Assembly: GCA_947627545.1 (NCBI GenBank)
Contig: CANQWK010000010.1
Span: 1-48,450 of the forward strand
DNA: 48,450 bases
Reading direction: 5' to 3'
DNA from: an uncultured Clostridia bacterium
GTDB lineage: Bacteria; Bacillota; Clostridia; Christensenellales; UBA1242
Each line of letters opens with the position of its first letter. Positions within the stretch are counted from its first letter, which is position 1. This document shows positions 18,927 through 25,886 of the stretch, piece by piece. The translations under genes and the position numbers were made by a program. Under the pieces are notes generated by a model that ran no database searches, had not been told where the DNA came from, and saw only the letters and a list, made by a program, of their open reading frames with translations.

Positions 18927-20531
18927 TTATTCTTTTAACATTTGATTATCTGATGGCTCATAAATTTTTGCAACAACACATTCTGTTGTTAATAATGTTG
19001 ACGCAACGCTTGCTGCCGTTTCTAACGCTATTCGAGTAACTTTTACAGGGTCAATTATACCCGTTTCAAGCATATCGCAAAATTGATTATTAAGAGCATC
19101 ATATCCAAAATTGACATTTTCGTTTGCTAAAACTGTTTGCACAATTACGCCATCATCAACACCTGCATTTTTTGCAATTTGGCGTATAGGTGCTTCTAAT
19201 GTATGCAAAATTATAGTTGCTCCAACTTTTTCATCGTCTTTTAGTTCGTTTATATATTTTTCTAGCATTTTTTTAGTGCGTAAAAGTGCTACGCCGCCAC
19301 CAGCTATAACACCTTCATCAATTGCTGAAAGCGTTGCGTTTAAAGCATCTTCCATACGCAACTTTTTTTCTTTCATTTCAACTTCACTTATTGCTCCAAC
19401 TTTAATAACAGCAATTCCGCCATTTAACATCGCTATGCGGTCCTGCAAGGTCATTCGGTCAAAAGGTGCAGTTGTATATTCTAACTTTTCTTTTAATTCT
19501 TTTATTCTGGCTTTTATTAATTCCTTATTGCCTTTTGCTCCTATTATTGTAGCCATTTCTTTGTCCGCTTTAACTTTGCTTGCATGACCTAAATCTTCAA
19601 GTGTTATGTCGTTAAAATTATTGTAAAAATCTGCCGCTACAAATTTTGCACCAACTGTTAAGGCAATGTCGTCCAAAACTTTTTTACGCCTATCACCATA
19701 ATTAGGTGCTTTAACTGCTAGGCATCTAAACACATTCCGCATGTTGTTTATTACCATTGTTGTAAGTGCATCACCCTCTACGTCATCAGCTATAATAAAC
19801 AAACTACCGCCAACCTTATTCACTTTGTCCATAATTGGCAAAATTTCATTTATGTTAGATATTTTTTTGTCTGTAATTAATATGTATGGATTATCAATTT
19901 CCGCAATTGAACGCATTTGATTTGTGCACATATATGGGCTTACATAACCTCTATTTACTCGCACGCCTTCAACAACTGTTAGGCTATCTAAAATGTTTTT
20001 ACCTTCTTCAATTGTTATTATCCCTTCCTTGCCAACCATTTCAAACGCTTTGGCAATTAATTTGCCTGTTTCTTCGTTGCCTGCCGAAATTTTTGCAATT
20101 TGGCAAATTGAATTGTTATCTTTAATTGGTTTTGACATTTTTTTTATTTCTTTAACAACAAAATTAACCGCTTTTTTTATGCCATTTCGCAAAAGTATAG
20201 GATTAGCACCTATATTACAACTCTTCAGCCCTTCGCTAAATATTTTTTCCGCTAAAATTGTGGCAGTTGTTGTACCATCGCCTGCTATATCGTTGGTTTT
20301 TATACATGCTTCACGCAACAATTCTACCGCTGTGTTTTCAACTTCATCTTTTAACTTAATGCCCTGCGCTATTGTTACTCCATCATTTGTTATAAATGAG
20401 TTAGTTTCTCTTCCCATCACAACATTTCTGCCCTTTGGCCCAAGCGTTATTTTAACCGCATTGCTTAATGTTGAAATACCTGACAAAAGTTTTGCTTTTG
20501 CTTCATCTCCCATTAAAATTTTATTATACAT
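18927..20531 (-). CDS. groL: Chaperonin GroEL (60 kDa)
   Basis: 534 aa. It forms the double-ring folding chamber with GroES in the cytoplasm. Conserved parts are VKITLGPKGRNVV, ITNDGVTIA (ATP-site Asp), GDGTTTAT, and EDALNAT, which carries the hydrolytic Asp of the equatorial domain, followed by GVIAGGGVALLR. The C-terminus ends at QMLKE with no Gly-Gly-Met tail, unlike most bacterial GroELs. The start ATG lies within the last codons of groES (8-base overlap, ATGTATAA), so the two are translationally coupled. Large open frames on the opposite strand are shadows. Confidence 0.97.
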   Translation of the reverse strand: MYNKILMGDEAKAKLLSGISTLSNAVKITLGPKGRNVVMGRETNSFITNDGVTIAQGIKLKDEVENTAVELLREACIKTNDIAGDGTTTATILAEKIFSEGLKSCNIGANPILLRNGIKKAVNFVVKEIKKMSKPIKDNNSICQIAKISAGNEETGKLIAKAFEMVGKEGIITIEEGKNILDSLTVVEGVRVNRGYVSPYMCTNQMRSIAEIDNPYILITDKKISNINEILPIMDKVNKVGGSLFIIADDVEGDALTTMVINNMRNVFRCLAVKAPNYGDRRKKVLDDIALTVGAKFVAADFYNNFNDITLEDLGHASKVKADKEMATIIGAKGNKELIKARIKELKEKLEYTTAPFDRMTLQDRIAMLNGGIAVIKVGAISEVEMKEKKLRMEDALNATLSAIDEGVIAGGGVALLRTKKMLEKYINELKDDEKVGATIILHTLEAPIRQIAKNAGVDDGVIVQTVLANENVNFGYDALNNQFCDMLETGIIDPVKVTRIALETAASVASTLLTTECVVAKIYEPSDNQMLKE

Positions 20532-20811
20532 CTTCCACCACCCCTATAATGTCAATTTGTCGCATAATTATATAGGTTTTTCCGTCTAATTTAATCTCTG
20601 CACCGGCATATTTATTAAATAAAACGGTGTTGCCTACTTCAACTTTCATTTCACTTTTGGCATAGTCAAAATTTTCACCATCGCCAACCGCAACCACCTC
20701 GCCAAACTGAGGTCTTTCTTTTGCAGTATCAGGCAAAATTATGCTAGAATTTTTTGTTGTTTCCTCTTTTGGAAGAATTACAACTCTATCAAATAAAGGT
20801 TTTATATTCAT
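20524..20811 (-). CDS. groES: Co-chaperonin GroES (10 kDa)
   Basis: 95 aa, normal length. It caps the GroEL cavity. The family pattern is clear: IKPLFDRVVI at the start, a mobile loop (about 16-32), then PQFGEVVAVGDG, VGNTVLFNKYAGAEI and a C-terminal TYIIMRQIDIIGV. The SD AGGAGG lies 5 nt before the ATG. It is the first gene of groESL. The upstream region shows a TATAAT but only a poor -35, and no CIRCE or CtsR-type operator. Confidence 0.97.
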   Translation of the reverse strand: MNIKPLFDRVVILPKEETTKNSSIILPDTAKERPQFGEVVAVGDGENFDYAKSEMKVEVGNTVLFNKYAGAEIKLDGKTYIIMRQIDIIGVVEDV

Positions 20812-20828
20812 TTGTTCCTCCTACTTTG

Positions 20829-20834
20829 ATTATA
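20829..20834 (-). promoter_or_regulatory. Probable -10 box of groESL
   Basis: Minus strand TATAAT 17 nt before the groES ATG. At the 17-nt spacing the -35 reads GATAAT, a poor match. The leader would be about 11 nt, with the SD at its very 5' end. No TTAGCACTC-type inverted repeat is present. Confidence 0.4.
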
Positions 20835-20925
20835 GGTCAATAAGGCACCAGATTATCTAAAACCTGCCAAAAAACAAAAAGATTTTAAAAAATAACAAAA
20901 TGTAACATAATTTTTTATTTTAATA

Positions 20926-20954
20926 TTGACAGCCAGCCAATTCTGTGATAAAAT
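20926..20954 (+). promoter_or_regulatory. Strong sigma-A promoter of repeat-protein gene 1
   Basis: TTGACA (20926-20931), 17-nt spacer, TAAAAT (20949-20954) with extended TGA. The leader is about 22 nt, with SD AAGGA. Confidence 0.8.
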
Positions 20955-20982
20955 TCACTCAATAAAATAAAAGGAAAAAATT

Positions 20983-22065
20983 ATGACAAATAAAGAGAAA
21001 AACCAAAAATTAAAAGAAATTAAATCTAGATTAAAAAAATTTATTGATGACCACGGAATTAACGATAAATTTACTGAAAAAATGAATAAAATTAATTCAC
21101 TAGGCGACAAAGCAGAAAATTTGTTTGAAAACATTCAAGATTTTATTATTTCAAGAGGAAATGCACTATATATTTATTTGTTCGCTTGCGAAGTTGAAGG
21201 TGCTAACATAGAAAAATTAGAAGATGCAATAATTGCAACCAAAAATGCAAAATATATTTATTTGTTTGCTTGCGATGTTGAAGGTGCTAATATAGAAACA
21301 CTTGAAGATGCTTTAATTGCACTAAATGACGCAGAACACATTTATTTATTTGCCCGTAATGTTAAAGGGGCTAATATACAAAAACTAGAAGACGCAATTA
21401 TAAACGCTAATAGTTTGCTAGCTATTTATGAATTTGCTCACGATGTTAAAGGCGCAAATATTGAAAGGTTAGAAGATGCCATTATTGCCTCTAATGATGA
21501 GGAATATATTTATAAGTTCGCTCGTTATGTTAATGGTGCTAACATTGAAAAATTAGAAGACGCCATTATTGCAACTAAAAATGAGAAATATATTTATGAA
21601 TTTGCTCACGATATTCCTTGCATTAATGTAGAAAAATTAGAAGATGCCATTATTGCAACACATGACGCATTCTACATTTTTCAATTTGCCTGTTTTATTG
21701 AAGGCGCTAATGTAAAAAAATTAGAAGATGCCCTTATTGCAATTAAAAATGCAGAACATATATTTAAATTTGCTATTTTTATTGAAGGCGCCAATGTAAA
21801 AAAATTAGAAGACGCCCTTATTGAAACAAAAGACCCAGAATACATATATTTATTTGCCCGTTCTGTTCCAGGCGCTAACGTTAAAAGGCTTGAAGATGCC
21901 GTTGTAAATATTGGAAATAACCTTTATATTTATCAATTTGCTTGTCTTGTTCCACATGCCGACATCGATAGATTATCCAAAATTTTTAAACAAAAAAATG
22001 AAGAAAAATTTAATGATGAAAATGAAGATATTATTAATGACTTAATTTCATCATTAGACGAATAA
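20983..22065 (+). CDS. 28-residue helical-repeat protein, paralog 1 (360 aa)
   Basis: Cytosolic: no signal peptide or membrane segment. Residues 1-63 form a conserved N-terminal cap shared with two paralogs downstream. From residue 64 there are nine complete 28-residue repeats and a degenerate tenth (to about 337), then an acidic tail ending DLISSLDE. The repeat consensus is IYxFAxxVxGANIxKLEDAI followed by IATxxxEY, which reads as two short helices joined at the GAN turn, so an all-alpha solenoid is likely. Such solenoids usually bind proteins, but no function is known to me and the family was not recognised. Own strong promoter and SD; 71 bp before paralog 2; divergent from groES. Confidence 0.85.
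   Translation: MTNKEKNQKLKEIKSRLKKFIDDHGINDKFTEKMNKINSLGDKAENLFENIQDFIISRGNALYIYLFACEVEGANIEKLEDAIIATKNAKYIYLFACDVEGANIETLEDALIALNDAEHIYLFARNVKGANIQKLEDAIINANSLLAIYEFAHDVKGANIERLEDAIIASNDEEYIYKFARYVNGANIEKLEDAIIATKNEKYIYEFAHDIPCINVEKLEDAIIATHDAFYIFQFACFIEGANVKKLEDALIAIKNAEHIFKFAIFIEGANVKKLEDALIETKDPEYIYLFARSVPGANVKRLEDAVVNIGNNLYIYQFACLVPHADIDRLSKIFKQKNEEKFNDENEDIINDLISSLDE
21172..21993 (+). repeat. Tandem 84-bp coding repeats in paralog 1
   Basis: Nine 84-bp units plus a diverged tenth, all exactly in phase (28 codons, no length variation). Conserved codons spell GAN and LEDA in nearly every unit. Confidence 0.85.
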
Positions 22066-22136
22066 AAAATTATAATTATAATTAACAATAATTTATTTAT
22101 AACTTAAATAAAATAAACAAAACAAAAGGAAAAATT

Positions 22137-22874
22137 ATGACAAATGAAGAAAAAGCACAAAAATTAAACTCAATTGAATTAGAATTAAAAAAAATGGTAA
22201 GTTCCTACGGTGTTTCCAATGATTTTATTGAACATATGGATAGAATTCATAAATTAGGCAGCATAGCAGGAAATGTGTTTGAAAACATTCAAGATTATAT
22301 CATTTCCAATACAGATGAAGAACACGTTTATCATTTTGCACATAAAATTAAAGGTATTAACGTTGAAAAATTAGAAAACGCCATTATATCCACTAATAGC
22401 GCATATTACATTTATACATTTGCCCGTGATATAAAAGGAGCAAACATAGAAAAACTTGAAGATGCTATTATTGCCACCAACAAATTTGAGTATATTTATA
22501 ATTTTGTTAAATATGTTAAAGGTGCTAACGTTGAAAAATTTGAAAATGCTTTTATAGACAATAAAAATTCTGAATACATTTATAAATTTTCTCATATCAA
22601 AGGTGCCAACATCAAAAAACTTGAAGAAGCTATTATTGCTACCCAAAATGCGGAATATATTTATTATTTTGCCCGTGATGTTAAAGGCGCTAACATTAAT
22701 AAACTTGAAGATGCCATTGTAAATACTGGAAATAGATTTTATATTTATGAATTTGCTTGTTTTGTTCCAAAAGCCAACACCGAAAGATTATCCGAAATTT
22801 TTAATCAAAAATTAAAAAAAGATGAAACAAATGATGATGATATTGATAGCCTACTTTCATCTTTATATGAATAA
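22137..22874 (+). CDS. 28-residue helical-repeat protein, paralog 2 (245 aa)
   Basis: Same build as paralog 1 but shorter: a 63-residue cap, five repeats (64-202) and a degenerate sixth, then an acidic tail ending SLLSSLYE. The fourth repeat (148-174) is one residue short, missing a position just before the KGAN turn. The repeats are more diverged than in paralog 3. SD AAGGA lies before the ATG. No convincing promoter of its own was seen in the 71-bp gap, so it is probably read from paralog 1's promoter. Function unknown; no signal peptide or membrane helix. Confidence 0.83.
   Translation: MTNEEKAQKLNSIELELKKMVSSYGVSNDFIEHMDRIHKLGSIAGNVFENIQDYIISNTDEEHVYHFAHKIKGINVEKLENAIISTNSAYYIYTFARDIKGANIEKLEDAIIATNKFEYIYNFVKYVKGANVEKFENAFIDNKNSEYIYKFSHIKGANIKKLEEAIIATQNAEYIYYFARDVKGANINKLEDAIVNTGNRFYIYEFACFVPKANTERLSEIFNQKLKKDETNDDDIDSLLSSLYE
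22326..22811 (+). repeat. Tandem 84-bp coding repeats in paralog 2
   Basis: Five units plus a diverged sixth; unit four is 81 bp. Confidence 0.8.
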
Positions 22875-22908
22875 ACATAAATTGAAAATTTTTAATTAAA
22901 AAAATTAT

Positions 22909-22937
22909 TTGACAAAATGCCCTTATTATGATATAAT
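22909..22937 (+). promoter_or_regulatory. Consensus sigma-A promoter of repeat-protein gene 3
   Basis: Exact TTGACA (22909-22914), 17-nt spacer, exact TATAAT (22932-22937) with extended TGA. This is the best promoter match in the window; the leader is about 18 nt with SD AAGGAG. Confidence 0.88.
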
Positions 22938-22961
22938 TACTTTAAATTAAAAGGAGAAATT

Positions 22962-24065
22962 ATGACAAATAAAGAAAAAGAACAAAATTTAAACTCAATT
23001 GAATTAGAATTAAAAGATTTAATAGACAACTATGGAATTTGTAATGAATTTGTTAAATATTTAAACAAAATTCATTCGTTAGGTAGCAAAGCAGGAAATT
23101 TATTTGAGGACATTCAAGATTATATCATTTTCACTAAAAAAGCAGAGTTCATTTATAATTTTGCTAAAGATGTTGAGGGTGCCAACATTCAAAAACTTGA
23201 AGATGCCATTATTGCAACTAACAAGCCAGAATTTATTTATTCCTTTGCTCTTCAAATAAAAGGTGCCAACATTGAAAAGTTAGAAGACGCTTTAATTGCT
23301 ACAAATAATAGTTTTGAGCATGTATTGCACATTTATTGCTTTGCTGTGCATATTGAGGGTGCCAACATTCAAAAACTTGAAGATGCCATTATTGCTGCTA
23401 ATAATCCAGAATATATTTATAGATTTGCTTGCAAAATAAAAGGTGCTAATATTGAAAAGTTAGAAGACGCTATTATTGCCACCAAAGATGCAGAGTACAT
23501 TTATAATTTTGCTAAAGATGTTAAGGGTGCTAATGTTCAAAAACTTGAAGACGCTTTCATTGCCACAATAGAAAAACCTATTTATATTTGTTATTTTGCT
23601 CTTTATGTTAAAGGTGCTAATATTGAAAAATTAGAAGATGCTATTATTGCTACTAAATTCGCAGATAATATATATAAATTTGCTAACAATGTTGAAGGCG
23701 TTAACGTTCAAAAGCTTGAAGATGCCATTATTGCTACTAAAAATGCAGAATATATTTATAAATTTGCTAGAGATATAAAAGGTGCAAACATTCAAAAACT
23801 CGAAGATGCAGTTATTGCCTCTACTGATTATTCAGAATATATTTATAAATTTGCTAGAGATATAAAAGGTGCAAACATTCAAAAACTTGAAGATGCTGTT
23901 ATTGCTACCAAAGACTCAGACCATATATTTTGGTTTGCTTGTGACGTTAAAGGCGCAAATAAAGATAAATTAAAATCGATTTCAGAAAAAATTCAAAAAG
24001 AACGAGAAGAAAAGAAAAAAGCAAATATAAATATTGATGACTTAATTTCATCTTTAGATGAATAA
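22962..24065 (+). CDS. 28-residue helical-repeat protein, paralog 3 (367 aa)
   Basis: Cap of 63 residues (MTNKEKEQ... to the first IYNFA), nine repeats (64-321) and a degenerate tenth, then a Lys/Glu-rich segment and the tail DDLISSLDE, which matches paralog 1. Repeats 2, 5 and 8 are 32, 29 and 29 residues long; the extra residues all fall in the loop after IATx, between units. Repeats 8 and 9 share 55 identical bases, a sign of recent duplication or conversion. It has a consensus promoter of its own. No membrane or secretion signal. Function unknown; a protein-binding solenoid is the best guess. Confidence 0.85.
   Translation: MTNKEKEQNLNSIELELKDLIDNYGICNEFVKYLNKIHSLGSKAGNLFEDIQDYIIFTKKAEFIYNFAKDVEGANIQKLEDAIIATNKPEFIYSFALQIKGANIEKLEDALIATNNSFEHVLHIYCFAVHIEGANIQKLEDAIIAANNPEYIYRFACKIKGANIEKLEDAIIATKDAEYIYNFAKDVKGANVQKLEDAFIATIEKPIYICYFALYVKGANIEKLEDAIIATKFADNIYKFANNVEGVNVQKLEDAIIATKNAEYIYKFARDIKGANIQKLEDAVIASTDYSEYIYKFARDIKGANIQKLEDAVIATKDSDHIFWFACDVKGANKDKLKSISEKIQKEREEKKKANINIDDLISSLDE
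23151..23924 (+). repeat. Tandem coding repeats in paralog 3
   Basis: Nine units of 84-96 bp. Bases 23746-23800 and 23833-23887 are identical (offset 87 bp). Confidence 0.85.
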
Positions 24066-24076
24066 ACTTAAATAGG

Positions 24077-24107
24077 TTGCATATTAAATAAATTTTAAAA
24101 ATATAAT
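24077..24107 (+). promoter_or_regulatory. Possible promoter for a leaderless mRNA of the SPOR-like gene
   Basis: TTGCAT (24077-24082), 19-nt spacer, TATAAT (24102-24107). The -10 ends 5 nt before the ATG at 24113, and there is no SD. Confidence 0.45.
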
Positions 24108-24112
24108 TTTAT

Positions 24113-24853
24113 ATGCAAGAATATCAATTTAATAGCAAGGAATATAATAAAAAAATTTATAACAGAGCGAGCGGCGGTTCGTTTGCTGTTATAATTTTTT
24201 TTGTAATTATTTTGGTTGGTTTGGCATTTGTGTTAGTTAGGCAAAATAAACCAAGCAAAAATGAGTTTTATTTTGTTGAAATCAACAATTTTTTAACCTA
24301 TAAAGAGGCTGGCAATTTGAGTGCGGAATTACAAAGCAAGTCGGCAGCAGGCTATGTATATTTTGATGGTCAATATCATGTGTTGGCAAATTTATATTTA
24401 ACAAAAACCGATGCAAATAATGTGTGCGAAAATTTAAAACTTCAATACCCTAATTGCAAAGTTTACACATTAAGTTACAATAAATTTTTTACAAACAAAA
24501 AATTAAGTTCTAGCGAAAATACGGCATACAAAAAATTATGTGAAGTTGGCAAAAATTCAATTGAGCAGTTATATAACAACATTTATCAATATGATATTTC
24601 TCAAATAAATGAAACTCAATTAAAAGTAAACTTTGGCTCAATAGCAGATAATTTTACAGATACATATAATCAATTTATTTCTGCCTTTAATTCTAATAGC
24701 AAATATAACAAAGCAAAAAGTTGTTTAGCAGAATTATATTTTTCGTTAGGCACATTAAAAAACATAACTAACGAAACCGATTTTAATTTTAAAATGCGCT
24801 ATGAGTTAATAAAAATTGTTGTTAATTATACAAGCATTGTTTCTTGTTTTTAA
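24113..24853 (+). CDS. Single-pass membrane protein with a SPOR-like outer domain
   Basis: 246 aa. A short cytoplasmic N-terminus (about 1-22) is followed by one transmembrane helix (about 23-43) and an extracellular part. Residues about 51-122 show two related beta-alpha halves (FYFVEINNFLTYKEAGNLSAEL, split here as FYFVEINNF and YKEAGNLSAEL; then YHVLANLYLTKTDANNVCENL), the pattern of SPOR peptidoglycan-binding domains. This assignment rests on pattern, not on a search. The C-terminal part (about 140-246) is helical and unknown. No SD; see the promoter entry. It may belong with cell-wall or sporulation functions. Confidence 0.65.
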   Translation: MQEYQFNSKEYNKKIYNRASGGSFAVIIFFVIILVGLAFVLVRQNKPSKNEFYFVEINNFLTYKEAGNLSAELQSKSAAGYVYFDGQYHVLANLYLTKTDANNVCENLKLQYPNCKVYTLSYNKFFTNKKLSSSENTAYKKLCEVGKNSIEQLYNNIYQYDISQINETQLKVNFGSIADNFTDTYNQFISAFNSNSKYNKAKSCLAELYFSLGTLKNITNETDFNFKMRYELIKIVVNYTSIVSCF

Positions 24854-25031
24854 TTTTAATTATAAAGAAATAAAATAAAGTTAATAAATAAATTAAAAAT
24901 TTTAATTATTTAAATAAATTATTTTTTGTAAATAAAAAACTAAAAAATAAAAAAAAATTAGGTAAAAATTTTAAAAAAGTAAAAAAAATAAGGCAAATTT
25001 TACAAAAATTTTAAAATTTTTAACTTAAATT

Positions 25032-25394
25032 TTAATTTTTTCTGTTTATTTCAACAATTTGCCAAATGGCAAGTCCTATTAAAAAAATTGCAAATAGTTT
25101 TTTTAAAATGTCGTTTGAGAGATGATTTGCCAAAATTGCCCCACCGAGACTAAACACACACCCCACCAATGCAAGCAACCAAGTTTCTTTAAACGCAACT
25201 AAATGGTTTTTTATGTGAATAAAAAGTGCAACCACACTCATTGGTAAAAACGCAATTAAGTTTATGCCTTGCGCTTTTAATTGTTCATAATTTAAAAATA
25301 TAGTTAAAAGTGGAATGGTAAGTGTTCCGCCACCCATACCCATTCCTCCAACAATTCCACCTAAAACTCCAACAACAATTTCCCAAAATATCAT
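25032..25394 (-). CDS. TSUP (TauE/SafE-type) half-transporter
   Basis: 120 aa with four hydrophobic segments. It carries the family's glycine-rich start, GVLGGIVGGMGMGGGTLTIP, and the AQGINLIAFLP region. TSUP proteins export or import sulfite, sulfonates and other organic anions; the substrate here cannot be told. It is a half-length protein, about half of a normal 240-260 aa TSUP, and pairs with the next gene upstream, also 120 aa, so a heterodimer of halves is likely. SD AAAGGAAAG precedes the ATG. No strong terminator is seen downstream, only AT-only inverted sequence. Confidence 0.88.
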   Translation of the reverse strand: MIFWEIVVGVLGGIVGGMGMGGGTLTIPLLTIFLNYEQLKAQGINLIAFLPMSVVALFIHIKNHLVAFKETWLLALVGCVFSLGGAILANHLSNDILKKLFAIFLIGLAIWQIVEINRKN

Positions 25395-25423
25395 AATCTT
25401 TCCTTTTAGTTTTATTTATTCAG

Positions 25424-25786
25424 TTATTTAACAAGCATTGCAACTCCACCAAGTAGCATAAAAAAAATAAAAATTCCTTTAATAACTTTATTGTTCATTT
25501 TGTTTAGCAAAGTTGCTCCTATAACTCCGCCTGCCACAATACCTACAATCACCGGCCAACCAGACGCAAAATCCACCGAACTATGACACATATACACTAT
25601 TGTGCTAACCAAACTTATAGGAAGAATGACAAACAACGCTGTTGCTTGTGCTTTTTTTTGTTCCATTCCAAACAATTTGTTTAAAACCGGCACAACAACC
25701 ATTCCCCCACCTCCGCCAAAAAATCCATTTATTAAGCCAATTAATGCTCCAAAGAGTATGATATATATCTTTTTTACTTTTTTCAT
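25424..25786 (-). CDS. TSUP (TauE/SafE-type) half-transporter
   Basis: 120 aa from the ATG at 25786 (MKKVKKIY). Longer frames start at 25804 or 25870, but the added residues are basic and unlike the family, and the chosen start gives the same length as its partner. Neither start has an SD, so this is not certain. Four hydrophobic segments; FGALIGLINGFFGGGGGMVVVP-type start (here split as ALIGLINGFF and GGGGGMVVVP) and the KAQATALFVILP motif mark the TSUP family. It lies 29 bp upstream of the other half and is cotranscribed with it. Substrate unknown. Confidence 0.85.
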   Translation of the reverse strand: MKKVKKIYIILFGALIGLINGFFGGGGGMVVVPVLNKLFGMEQKKAQATALFVILPISLVSTIVYMCHSSVDFASGWPVIVGIVAGGVIGATLLNKMNNKVIKGIFIFFMLLGGVAMLVK

Positions 25787-25819
25787 ACAAAATATTGTGT
25801 TCATTTTGTATAATTTTAT

Positions 25820-25848
25820 TTGCTTTTTTTTTCTTTTTATATTATAAT
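25820..25848 (+). promoter_or_regulatory. Promoter of the 1040-aa surface protein gene
   Basis: TTGCTT (25820-25825), 17-nt spacer, TATAAT (25843-25848). The leader would be about 32 nt with SD AGAGG. Confidence 0.6.
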
Positions 25849-25886
25849 AATAAAGTTTTAAGGTAAACATTTAAAAGAGGTACACA

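Noticed and set aside
19111..19587. Long plus-strand open frames across groEL (158 aa here; 198 aa at 19993-20589)
   Set aside because: They are exactly antisense to strongly conserved groEL, start without an SD, and have low-complexity Ser/Phe/Ile-rich translations typical of shadows.
20812..20840. CIRCE or CtsR operator before groES (GGTCAATAAGGCACC looked suggestive)
   Set aside because: It has only one GGTCAA half and no TTAGCACTC/GAGTGCTAA pair; the symmetry is weak.
20983..24065. CRISPR-like array suspected from regular 84-bp repeats
   Set aside because: The repeats are in-frame coding units without unique spacers; conserved positions follow protein, not DNA, constraint.
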